From assembly GCF_030730905.1 (NCBI RefSeq), contig NZ_JAVAMP010000005.1:1-64000 (forward strand): a stretch of DNA of 64,000 bases, read 5' to 3'. The position numbers and the translations under genes are program-made. Under the pieces are notes generated by a model, which was given only the letters and a program-made list of their open reading frames with translations, was not told the DNA's origin and ran no database searches. Positions 52,843 to 61,542 of this stretch are shown one piece after another. This DNA comes from Chengkuizengella axinellae (GTDB lineage Bacteria; Bacillota; Bacilli; Paenibacillales; KCTC-33759). Positions within the stretch are counted from its first letter, which is position 1. The number at the start of each line of letters is the position of its first letter.

Positions 52843-53103
52843 GTGAATGAGAAATCGATTAATGACATTTTTGCTGTTAATGTAACTGGGCCGACAATGC
52901 TTGCGGCAGCAGCCATTCCATTCCTAGAAGAAACAAAAGGTTCAATAATCAATCTATCTAGCACATATGGAAGTAAAGCTGCTGCAGGCTTATCCCTTTA
53001 TGGAGCAAGTAAGGCTGCTGTAGTATTGAGTACGAAAGCAGTTCAAGAGCTTGATCAACATTCACTAGAGAGTCGGTCAATTTTTTATGATAAAAACAAA
53101 TAA
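52843..53103 (+). pseudogene. Remnant of a short-chain dehydrogenase gene
   Basis: 86 codons that match only the middle of an SDR: FAVNVTGPTMLAAAAIPFLEE, catalytic Ser in INLSSTYGS, YGASKAAVV with Y-x3-K. The nucleotide-binding N-terminus and the C-terminal part are missing. No ribosome site is visible. It overlaps the htpG terminator. Confidence 0.7.
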
Positions 53104-53128
53104 CCCACTCTACTAGAGTCGGGTTATT
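53089..53128 (-). terminator. Terminator of htpG
   Basis: Minus strand: ATAACCCGACTC / GAGTGGGTTAT with a 5-base loop followed by TTGTTTTTAT, 25 bases after the htpG stop codon. Confidence 0.85.
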
Positions 53129-53150
53129 GTTATGTTCAGCGTTTCTTATG

Positions 53151-55028
53151 TTAAACCATGATTTTACAAATATCGTTTGTAAACTCTACAGGATCGTTGA
53201 TGGATAAGCCTTCAATCAATAAAGCTTGATTGTACAATAGGTTTGTGTAGAGATTTAATTTATCTTTATCATTTGAATAAGCTGTTTTTAAGGACTGGAA
53301 CACCTCATGATTTACGTTGATTTCCAACACTTTTTCCGCTTTTACACCTTGATTGTCAGGCATCTGTGCTAATATTTTTTCCATTTCTATGGATAATTCA
53401 CCTTCTGAAGACAAACAAACTGGGTGATTTTTTAGTCTCTTAGATGCTTTTACATCTTTTACTTTATCAGAAAGCACAGATTTCATTGCTTCAAACAGAT
53501 CTTTATTTTCGTTTTCTTCTTCGGATTTATTCTCATTTTCTTCTGATTCAATACCTAAGTCACCGCTTGATACAGACTTAAATTCTTTTTCTTTATAATT
53601 CATCAACATCTTGATCGCAAACTCATCAATATCTTCTGTAAAATAAAGAATCTCATAGCCTTTGTCCAATACTAATTCTGTTTGTGGAAGTTTTTCAATT
53701 CTGTCAATGGACTCACCAGCAGCATAATAAATAAACTTTTGATCTTCAGGCATTCTGTCAACGTATTCATTTAAGCTTACTAACTTCTTCTCCCTTGAAG
53801 AGTAGAACATTAATAAATCTTGCAGTACGTCTTTGTTTGCACCGTAATCGCTATAAACACCATGTTTTAATTGTCTGCCAAAGGATTCATAGAATTTTTC
53901 GTATTTCTCTCTTTCATCTTTTAACAAGCTTTGCAGCTGACTTTTTATTTTATTCTTAATGTTTTTAGCAATTAGTTTTAATTGTCGATCATGCTGAAGC
54001 ATTTCTCTAGAAATATTAAGTGAAAGATCTTCTGAATCAACCATCCCTTTTACAAAGCTAAAATAATCAGGAAGCAGGTCAGAACACTTATCCATGATCA
54101 ATACACCACTTGAATACAACTCTAATCCTTTTTCATATTCTTTCGTGTAATAATCAAACGGAGTATTTTCAGGAATAAATAAAATCGCTTTATAAACTAC
54201 AGTTCCATCCGCACTAATATGGATATGTTTCAGTGGTTTGTCGTAACCGTAATGTTTCTCAGCATAGAAGTTTTCGTAATCTTCAGTAGTAAGTTCGTTT
54301 TTATTTTTTCTCCAGATAGGAACCATGCTGTTTACAGTTTGTTCTTCAATGAACTCTTCAAGTTCATCTTCACTGCCTTCTTTAGGTCTTTGCTCTTTTA
54401 TATCCATTTTAATTGGATATCTAATAAAATCAGAATACTTTTTAATAATAGCTTTCAAACGATGCTCTTCAAGATATTCATCATATTGCTCATCTTCTGT
54501 GTTTTCTTTTATTTTTAATGTAATCACGGTACCTACTGTATCTTTTTCTGCTGCAACGATTGTGTAACCATCTGCTCCTTTAGATTTCCACTTAAACGCT
54601 TCTTCACTGCCTAAGGCTTTACTGATCACTGTAACTTCATCTGAAACCATGAAAGCTGAATAAAACCCAACACCAAATTGACCAATAATATCATGTCCAT
54701 CTTTTGATTCATTTTCCGTTTTAAATGCTAATGAACCACTTTTAGCGATAACACCAAGATTTTTTTCGAGATCTTCTTTTGTCATACCGATCCCTGTATC
54801 TGTGATCGTTAATAATCTCTTTTCTTTGTCTGCTGCTACTTTAACAAAATATTCTCCTTTATTAAAGACTAATTCATCATCCGTTAGCGCCTTGTAGTAT
54901 ATTTTGTCCATTGCATCACTTGCATTGGATATGAGCTCTCTTAAAAAGATTTCCTTTTGAGTGTAAATGGAATTAATCATCATTTCCAACAGTCTCTTAG
55001 ATTCTGCTTTAAACTGTCTTTTTGCCAT
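53151..55028 (-). CDS. htpG: Molecular chaperone HtpG (Hsp90)
   Basis: A 625-aa cytosolic ATP-dependent chaperone. GHKL ATPase motifs lie in the N-domain: [37 protein letters not shown]. The middle-domain catalytic Arg is expected in [12 protein letters not shown]. The length is as usual for bacterial HtpG. The Shine-Dalgarno site is AAAGGAG. No CIRCE element was seen. Confidence 0.97.
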   Translation of the reverse strand: MAKRQFKAESKRLLEMMINSIYTQKEIFLRELISNASDAMDKIYYKALTDDELVFNKGEYFVKVAADKEKRLLTITDTGIGMTKEDLEKNLGVIAKSGSLAFKTENESKDGHDIIGQFGVGFYSAFMVSDEVTVISKALGSEEAFKWKSKGADGYTIVAAEKDTVGTVITLKIKENTEDEQYDEYLEEHRLKAIIKKYSDFIRYPIKMDIKEQRPKEGSEDELEEFIEEQTVNSMVPIWRKNKNELTTEDYENFYAEKHYGYDKPLKHIHISADGTVVYKAILFIPENTPFDYYTKEYEKGLELYSSGVLIMDKCSDLLPDYFSFVKGMVDSEDLSLNISREMLQHDRQLKLIAKNIKNKIKSQLQSLLKDEREKYEKFYESFGRQLKHGVYSDYGANKDVLQDLLMFYSSREKKLVSLNEYVDRMPEDQKFIYYAAGESIDRIEKLPQTELVLDKGYEILYFTEDIDEFAIKMLMNYKEKEFKSVSSGDLGIESEENENKSEEENENKDLFEAMKSVLSDKVKDVKASKRLKNHPVCLSSEGELSIEMEKILAQMPDNQGVKAEKVLEINVNHEVFQSLKTAYSNDKDKLNLYTNLLYNQALLIEGLSINDPVEFTNDICKIMV

Positions 55029-55251
55029 GAATAGGTACTCCTTTCAAATTTAAAAAACCATATTGAACCTTGATCATTTTGGGTCTTACAAGTTCTTTGT
55101 CCTATTTTTATATAACACATCCTAAAAATGGATGTCAATAAGTAGTTTATAGGAAAAATCTCCAAAAGGCTATAGAAGCATAAAATACATCTAAAAACCA
55201 AAGAAGTTTAGTACATCTTAGCAGGTGGATGAAAGGTTCAATCGTTCAGTG

Positions 55252-55291
55252 TAAAAAAGCCAATTCTACCAATAAAGGTAGAATCGACTTC
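55252..55291 (-). terminator. Terminator of the nucleotidase gene
   Basis: Minus strand: ATTCTACC/GGTAGAAT core extended by outer pairs (AAG..CTT), followed by TTTTTTAC. Confidence 0.88.
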
Positions 55292-55310
55292 ATAACAAAG
55301 ATCATAGAAA

Positions 55311-57572
55311 TTATGGAAGTGTTAATGTTTGTCCCGGAACGATCAAGTTAGGATTGTTTCCAATCACTTCTTTGTTCTTTTCATAAATTAACTCCCATTT
55401 AGAGCCATCACCTAATTGAGCTGTAGCAATCTTCCACAGGTTGTCACCAGATTGAACAACATAAGTATCTACTGTAGCAGGCTCTTCAACAAAAGGTGGA
55501 TCAACCGTATCTTCAGTTGTTGTTTCTTCAGTAGTTTCCTCTGCTAGTTCTTCAACAGGTGGTTCTTCAGTCACTTCTTCAGTTGTTTCCTCTGAAGTCT
55601 CACCACTACCTAGCACAATTGAGAATTTAGCGAAGCCACTTTCTCCAGTTTCAACATAACTCAAACGATCATCTGCCAAGTATTTTTGAGCTTCAGGTGA
55701 AGTTTCAAACGTTACATTTACATTGGCATCAATTGGAGCGAATGTCCAGTTCATATCTGCAGATGGATTAATCGTTTGTTTTTCTAAAATATAATTGATT
55801 ATAATTTGACGGTTTTCATCTGGAGCTTCAATAATCACTTTCTCACCGCTAATTCCAGGGAAGTTACCACCGCCACTCGCACGATAGTTGTTTGTTGCTA
55901 CAATGAATTTCTGGTCTGCTGTAACAGGTTGTCCTTCAAACTGTAAATTGACAATACGACTGCTTTCTTCATTTACAACATTACCTTTTGCATCATATTT
56001 TGCGGGTTGAGTTACATCAATTTCGTAAGTTACACCATCAATCACGTCAAAGTTATATGTTGGGAAATCATTATTAATTAACGCTTGCTCATCTTGAATA
56101 GATGGATCGATTTGATTGAATTGCCCTGCAGACATTTCCAACCATTGTTTTAAATCATCACCATTAATAAGAACAGCTTGCAAAGTATTTGGATATAAAT
56201 ATAAGTCAGCAACATTTTTAATAGCAATTTCACCAGCAGGTACATCTGTGTAGTAGCTTACGCCACCTCGTCCACCAGCTTTGAATGGTGCACCTGCAGA
56301 TACAACTGGAATACCATCATACTCTGTACCTTGAATGAATTTTTCAACATACCATTTTTGTGCATTTGTAACAATTTGAATCGACGGATCATCTTGAACT
56401 AATGCAAAGTAACTATTAATTGGCGCTGTTGTTTCTCCAACCGCACTTCTTACCCATTCAATCGTTGCATCATGGTCTTCTTGTACTGCTTCAACAATTT
56501 CAGGATCAGCCTCAACTAAAGGTGTTTTAGTATCTTTATCATATATTTTTTGTACAGAGGATTGTGAAGAGTTTATTACCCATTCCCCATCTACTTTTTC
56601 TAATTCAAAATCAATCACACCTAAGTGATCTCCCCAGAAACCAGGCATAACTGCAGAAACACCATTAATCGTCCCAGCTTCTACATCCACTCCTTCAATG
56701 TCAGCATAAGAAGCACTTGGGAAGACTTTATGAGAATGACCGAAAAGAATAGCGTCAATGTCTTCTACTTTACTTAACTCAAATGTAGCATGCTCCTGCA
56801 AACCCTCTTCTGTTTCTTGCCCAATTCCAGAGTGAGGAATAGCCACGATGATATCTGCACCCTGCTCCTTCATTTCAGGTACAAATTTTTCAGCTGTTTC
56901 AATGATATCTTTTGCAATCACTTTACCTTCTAAATTCTTTTTATCCCAACTCATGATTTGGGGAGGAGTAAAACCAATCACACCTACTTTTAACGTGTGT
57001 GTTTCACCATCTTCATCCACCACTTCACGATCTAAAATTAAATATGGCGTAAAGTAGTTTTCATCGTTTGTTGGATCGTCATCTTGATCGTCAATATAAA
57101 CGTTTGCATTTACGTATGGGAAATTTGATCCGTCTAAACTCTTTTCAAGGAAGTCCAATCCATAGTTGAACTCATGATTTCCAATATTACCTGCATCATA
57201 ATCCAATAAGTTCATTGCTTTATAAACTGGATGTGTTTCCCCTTCTTCTAGTTCATCAATTTTAGCTACATAATCCCCTAATGGATTTCCTTGAATAAGG
57301 TCCCCATTATCAAATAAAAGGCTGTTTTTCGCTTCTTCTCTAGCTTGTTTAATTAGTGAAGCTGTTTTAGCTAGTCCAAATTCATTCACTTCCGTGTCTT
57401 TATAATAATCATAGTTTACGAGATTCACATGAATATCTGTAGTTTCCATGATTCTTAGCTTTACAATGTCTTTATTTTCCTCTGCTAATGCTACAGAAGG
57501 CAATGCAGAAGGGATAACAAGTCCTAACGCTAGTGCTGTGTTCAACACTAGTTTTTTCTTTGACTTTTTCAT
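55311..57572 (-). CDS. Secreted 2',3'-cyclic-nucleotide phosphodiesterase / 5'-nucleotidase with LysM
   Basis: A 753-aa exported protein. Signal peptide about 1-31 (ending PSVALAEE). Metallophosphatase domain with TTDIHVNLVNYDYYKD, FDNGDLIQGNPL, GNIGNHEFNYG and FGHSHKVFP for the two-metal site. 5'-nucleotidase C-terminal domain with YRASGGGNFPG. A Thr/Glu-rich linker (about 650-700) and a C-terminal LysM module (YVVQSGDNLWKIATAQ) follow. No LPXTG is present, so LysM probably holds it on peptidoglycan. It likely scavenges nucleotides for phosphate and nucleosides. Confidence 0.93.
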   Translation of the reverse strand: MKKSKKKLVLNTALALGLVIPSALPSVALAEENKDIVKLRIMETTDIHVNLVNYDYYKDTEVNEFGLAKTASLIKQAREEAKNSLLFDNGDLIQGNPLGDYVAKIDELEEGETHPVYKAMNLLDYDAGNIGNHEFNYGLDFLEKSLDGSNFPYVNANVYIDDQDDDPTNDENYFTPYLILDREVVDEDGETHTLKVGVIGFTPPQIMSWDKKNLEGKVIAKDIIETAEKFVPEMKEQGADIIVAIPHSGIGQETEEGLQEHATFELSKVEDIDAILFGHSHKVFPSASYADIEGVDVEAGTINGVSAVMPGFWGDHLGVIDFELEKVDGEWVINSSQSSVQKIYDKDTKTPLVEADPEIVEAVQEDHDATIEWVRSAVGETTAPINSYFALVQDDPSIQIVTNAQKWYVEKFIQGTEYDGIPVVSAGAPFKAGGRGGVSYYTDVPAGEIAIKNVADLYLYPNTLQAVLINGDDLKQWLEMSAGQFNQIDPSIQDEQALINNDFPTYNFDVIDGVTYEIDVTQPAKYDAKGNVVNEESSRIVNLQFEGQPVTADQKFIVATNNYRASGGGNFPGISGEKVIIEAPDENRQIIINYILEKQTINPSADMNWTFAPIDANVNVTFETSPEAQKYLADDRLSYVETGESGFAKFSIVLGSGETSEETTEEVTEEPPVEELAEETTEETTTEDTVDPPFVEEPATVDTYVVQSGDNLWKIATAQLGDGSKWELIYEKNKEVIGNNPNLIVPGQTLTLP

Positions 57573-57623
57573 TTTTATAAACTTCCTTTCAGTATTAAAG
57601 TATGTATTATAAAGAGAATCTTG

Positions 57624-57725
57624 CTTTCAGTGGGAGTTTTTATATCTCCCGCTGAAAGTTAGATGACCTTATCAGGTGAAATTATGCTGTTTTCTCCCCT
57701 TGAAGAAGAGGGAGTCTTACAGCAT
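57624..57725. other. Two strong hairpins in the gap before the nucleotidase gene
   Basis: CTTTCAGTGGGAG/CTCCCGCTGAAAG (57624-57658, one mismatch) and a nested hairpin ATGCTGT...CTCCC / GGGAG...ACAGCAT (57684-57725). Between them lies a segment GTTAGATGA...GTGAA that recurs at 61511-61533 with three mismatches in 23. Neither hairpin has a U tract. It could be a leader element of the nucleotidase gene or a MITE-like remnant. Confidence 0.45.
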
Positions 57726-57810
57726 GAGAACGTGATAAAACCTATATTAATGATATTCAAAGACATATTCAAGTACATAAAGTACCATATTTCAATGATT
57801 ATCAACACAA

Positions 57811-58635
57811 TTATTTCTCATAAATTCCAAAACATAGATGATAAGTAGCTTGAATGCCTTTAACATCAGAATAATGCTCTGTATAGTACTTTTCCATATT
57901 TAAAATCATTTTTCGATTTACTCCCATGCCTGATTGAGAACCCCCAGCAACACTAGCATTCCCTGCTCCTACTCTTTTGACATGGTACATAAACTCACGC
58001 ACACTATCATATTGCTCTACGATTCTTTCTTCTACTATAGAAACTTCATGCATATGCTGAGAAAATAGTTGGTGCCAGCTGTTCAAACTCATAAATTTCT
58101 GTCCATGTTGTTGATGCGTTATGTTCATCTTCTTTTCAATTTCATAAAAAGAAGTGTGCAGCTCATGAAACGTATCTGGACCAAAGGTAGAGAATGCGAA
58201 TACCCCTTTATCATTTAAGCAATTCATATACTCTACAACGGTTTGTTCAGGTTCATTAAACCATTGGAAAGTAGCGTTTGAAATAATCAAATCGAAAGAT
58301 TGCTCAAATGGATTTTGAGTAATGCTTTCTGCATCCATCACATAGAAATTTATGTCCTTATGCATCCCTCCTATTTTCTGCTTGGTTTGTTGAATCATAG
58401 ATTCAGACAAATCTATCACAGAGTATTTTGCATTTGGATAGTTCTCAAGGAGTAATTTCGTGAGATTCCCTGTCCCACAGCCAATTTCCAATATGTTAGA
58501 ATATGATTTTGATGCATTATTGTTATTTAATTGCATCAACTTCATTGCCATTTCCTTTTGAACTTTGGCATATTGATCATATTCCATTGCATGTCGACTG
58601 AAATTTTTACGAACAAGTTCTTTGTTGATGGTCAT
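57811..58635 (-). CDS. bioC: Malonyl-ACP O-methyltransferase, BioC-like
   Basis: A 274-aa SAM methyltransferase. The N-terminus VRKNFSRHAMEYDQYAKVQ and the SAM motif LEIGCGTGNLTKLL are typical of BioC, as are DLIISNATFQWF and FSTFGPDTFHELH. BioC primes pimelate synthesis for biotin by methylating malonyl-ACP. No other biotin gene is in the window, so it is either an orphan or a relative with another acyl substrate. Confidence 0.83.
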   Translation of the reverse strand: MTINKELVRKNFSRHAMEYDQYAKVQKEMAMKLMQLNNNNASKSYSNILEIGCGTGNLTKLLLENYPNAKYSVIDLSESMIQQTKQKIGGMHKDINFYVMDAESITQNPFEQSFDLIISNATFQWFNEPEQTVVEYMNCLNDKGVFAFSTFGPDTFHELHTSFYEIEKKMNITHQQHGQKFMSLNSWHQLFSQHMHEVSIVEERIVEQYDSVREFMYHVKRVGAGNASVAGGSQSGMGVNRKMILNMEKYYTEHYSDVKGIQATYHLCFGIYEK

Positions 58636-58693
58636 GAATAAACTCCCTGTTTCAAAATTAAAATAGGCTTGTACTAAACTATTTTATCATTAT

Positions 58694-58732
58694 AAACAAA
58701 ATACTCCCACCTCATTTAAGTAAAGTGGAAGT
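58694..58732 (-). terminator. Terminator of ABC cassette 2
   Basis: Minus strand: ACTTCCAC / GTGGGAGT, then ATTTTGTTT, just after the ATPase stop codon. The ATPase is the last gene of its operon. Confidence 0.7.
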
Positions 58733-58746
58733 AAAATAAAGAGAAT

Positions 58747-59754
58747 CTAACTAACTACTAAAGATTCCTTTGAAGCTTCCGGTGTTTGATATATTTCCTG
58801 AATCATTTCTTCTAACTGAGGTTCATCCATATGTATATCTTCTATTTCTCCCCAGTTTTGCATCATATTCAATACATCCATCGCTTTCATTTGATGTCGG
58901 TTATATTGGATTGTAATGGTTGAATTTGTCCTTTCAATGATCTGTATCATGTTATGGTGAATAGTTGGAGTTTGGAAGTCTCCTACAAATGAAACCTTCA
59001 TAATCGTAGGCAATCCTATATCATTTCTTAACTGCGGAATTGAATCATTATATACAATCTGACCATCATTAATGACAATCACTTTTTCACATAACTGTTC
59101 TATATCATCCATATCATGCGTTGTTAACAAGACCGTTTTCTTCATTTCTTTGTTTAGTGTTTTTAATAAACCCCTAATCTTTTTTTTCGCTATCACATCT
59201 AACCCAATTGTAGGTTCATCAAAAAATAAAATTTCTGGATCATGTAAAAGTGAAGCAGCGATATCTGCTCTCATTCTTTGTCCTAAAGAAAGCTTTCGTA
59301 CTGGAGTATGAATGAATTCGTGTAACCCAAGTAGTTCAGTTAATTGAGACAACCGTTTCTCTGTTTCCTTTTTATCTAATTTATACATGACAGTTAAAAT
59401 ATCATACGAATCAATCACAGGGAGATCCCACCACAGCTGTGTTCTTTGGCCAAATACGACTCCTAAATGACGAACTACCTTCCTTCTTTCCTTGTGAGGA
59501 TTCAATCCCATGATCTTAACTTCCCCTTGAGTTGGGTGAAGGATACCTGTCAGCATTTTAATCGTTGTAGATTTCCCTGCACCATTTGGTCCAATATAAC
59601 CTACAAAATCCCCTTCTTTAATCGTAAAGCTAATTTCTTTTACAGCCTCTTTTATAATGTATTCACGTGAAAATAGTGTCCTTATCCCAGAGAACCGTCC
59701 TTTTTTCACAACTGGGATCTTAAATTGTTTTTGAATTTGACGTGCTTCGATCAT
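58747..59754 (-). CDS. ABC transporter ATP-binding protein of cassette 2
   Basis: A 335-aa ATPase paralogous to that at 23704-24738. Walker A GPNGAGKSTT, VVFGQRTQLWWD, signature LSLGQRMRADIAASLL, Walker B ILFFDEPTIGLD, H-loop LLTTHD. Gene order differs from cassette 1: here the ATPase comes last, after its two permeases, separated by 25 bases. The substrate is unknown. Confidence 0.9.
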   Translation of the reverse strand: MIEARQIQKQFKIPVVKKGRFSGIRTLFSREYIIKEAVKEISFTIKEGDFVGYIGPNGAGKSTTIKMLTGILHPTQGEVKIMGLNPHKERRKVVRHLGVVFGQRTQLWWDLPVIDSYDILTVMYKLDKKETEKRLSQLTELLGLHEFIHTPVRKLSLGQRMRADIAASLLHDPEILFFDEPTIGLDVIAKKKIRGLLKTLNKEMKKTVLLTTHDMDDIEQLCEKVIVINDGQIVYNDSIPQLRNDIGLPTIMKVSFVGDFQTPTIHHNMIQIIERTNSTITIQYNRHQMKAMDVLNMMQNWGEIEDIHMDEPQLEEMIQEIYQTPEASKESLVVS

Positions 59755-59779
59755 TTTATTTCTCCTTATTTCTATTTAA

Positions 59780-60568
59780 TTAGCTTCCCGTACTTTGATA
59801 TCGTGAAAGTCCTATTTTCCAAAACCTCAGACTGAGCCACAAGCATAAACAAGCTACCATTATTGTAGCTCCAATGATCCAAATTCCTACATCTTGTTTT
59901 AAAATATATAAAGCTGGTAAGTAATTGATGAATCCTAAAGGCAGTATGGTTAGAAAAATGCCTTTCAACCAATTAGGATATAGTGATAAAGGATATCTAA
60001 CCGCATTCATGGCGGCATCTTCTGTTAGGTTTTGAAGCATTTCAACTCTAGTAAGCCAAAAACCGAGGGTAGACGTGGCCAGTCCGATAGAAAACAAGAT
60101 GATGGATCCAGCTAAAATAATCAATATAGTGATTGGAATTATCCATAAATCTACCTGTCCAATACTATGAAAATGTTGAATACAGATCAAAATAATAAAT
60201 GTACCTTGAAGGAGTTCCCCTATTAGAAGGAAAAAGTTTTGAGACATTAAAGTAAGTAGGATCGGAATAGGACGAATAAAAAACGAATCCAAATCACCGC
60301 TAACGAGGTATTTTTCTAAATGATGTACGTCAGATGCAAACGTGCGGTACAACGTTTTAGACAACAAAATAACAGAGTATAAATATCCTACTTCATATAT
60401 GCTCCAACCTTGAATTGAATTAAACTTCAATAAAACAAACGCGATCATCAAAAATTCAGAAACATTAAGTAGCATCGCCATTAACATTGAGAAAATAAAA
60501 TTAAACTTATATTGCAGCCGACTTTTAATGCTGGCCCTGATTAACATAAAATACATACGCATTTCCAT
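59780..60568 (-). CDS. ABC-2 type permease (DUF990-like), second permease of cassette 2
   Basis: A 262-aa six-helix membrane protein starting MEMRMYFMLIRASIKSRL. It contains GDLDSFFIRPIPILLTLM and NAVRYPLSLYPNWLKGIFL, corresponding to GEMDRILTRPAHNLVQL and the GRYPVDIYNK region of its paralog at 22127-22912. It lies 3 bases downstream of its partner permease. Confidence 0.87.
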   Translation of the reverse strand: MEMRMYFMLIRASIKSRLQYKFNFIFSMLMAMLLNVSEFLMIAFVLLKFNSIQGWSIYEVGYLYSVILLSKTLYRTFASDVHHLEKYLVSGDLDSFFIRPIPILLTLMSQNFFLLIGELLQGTFIILICIQHFHSIGQVDLWIIPITILIILAGSIILFSIGLATSTLGFWLTRVEMLQNLTEDAAMNAVRYPLSLYPNWLKGIFLTILPLGFINYLPALYILKQDVGIWIIGATIMVACLCLWLSLRFWKIGLSRYQSTGS

Positions 60569-60571
60569 CTA

Positions 60572-61348
60572 TTACCCTCCCTGCACTTCTAGTTTTTTTC
60601 TCATAATAGAAGTTGCAGCTAGGCATAAAACCGTAAAAAATATACACCATGCTACAGAGCCTAGTAATACAGAATAACTTTCATACCCTAAATAAATTCT
60701 AGTAACATAATATTGAATGTAAGGATACGGTGAGTACATACTTAACTGATAAAATACGCCTGGCAACCATTCCACGGGAATAAAAAAACCGGATAGCAGC
60801 ATGCTAAAGGCATAATTCACCCAAAATAACCATTTGGATTCTGTTGTCCACAATGATACAACACCAATTAAGTAGTTGATGCAAATACAAATATATCCTG
60901 CTAATATAAGAGCGATTGCTGTCCAAAAATAAGTAGAAAACTGCTGAGGAACTTGAAGAGAAAACAAGAAAAAATAAATGAAATAAATAGGAAGAAATTT
61001 ATATACAAATTGATAAAAAATCTGTCCCCATTCCTTGCTCATTAAATGATAGAACAAATGAACAGGACGCATAAGGTCTAATGAAATCTGACCTGTCCGA
61101 ACGGATTGCTCCATTCCTAAACTATTTGTGATAAACAATGTCAACCACAAACAGGCTTGATTAAAAGCAACATATGTGATCATCCCCTTTACACCATATT
61201 CTCCTAAAGAGTTACTTTCACCAATACCGATCCAAATTGAAACGTACACAAATCCAAAAATGAAACTAGCGACATTATGTACGAGATGCGAGCTCCGATA
61301 CTGCAAATTTCTCGCATAGTTCTTTTTTGCTAACATAGCAAACAACAT
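60572..61348 (-). CDS. ABC-2 type permease (DUF990-like), first permease of cassette 2
   Basis: A 258-aa membrane protein: MLFAMLAKKNYARNLQYRSS, QSVRTGQISLDLMRPVHLFY and FFIPVEWLPGVFYQLS, ending RKKLEVQGG. It is the counterpart of the gene at 22917-23720. It begins the cassette 2 operon; an AT-rich leader of 190 bases separates it from the SgrR gene. Confidence 0.87.
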   Translation of the reverse strand: MLFAMLAKKNYARNLQYRSSHLVHNVASFIFGFVYVSIWIGIGESNSLGEYGVKGMITYVAFNQACLWLTLFITNSLGMEQSVRTGQISLDLMRPVHLFYHLMSKEWGQIFYQFVYKFLPIYFIYFFLFSLQVPQQFSTYFWTAIALILAGYICICINYLIGVVSLWTTESKWLFWVNYAFSMLLSGFFIPVEWLPGVFYQLSMYSPYPYIQYYVTRIYLGYESYSVLLGSVAWCIFFTVLCLAATSIMRKKLEVQGG

Positions 61349-61542
61349 AAAAACACCTCCATCTCAATTATTTTCATTGAAAAATAATGAGCGGAAAATG
61401 CGCAGAGAAGTATATATTACCAAAAACAAATTGGGATTGACAAGAGTTTTTTTTACTAAAAAAGTGAGTATTGGTTTTAGTTAAAGTTTTCATATCTTCT
61501 ATTACTAGTAGTTAGATGATCATATCAAGTGAATACTGGCTT

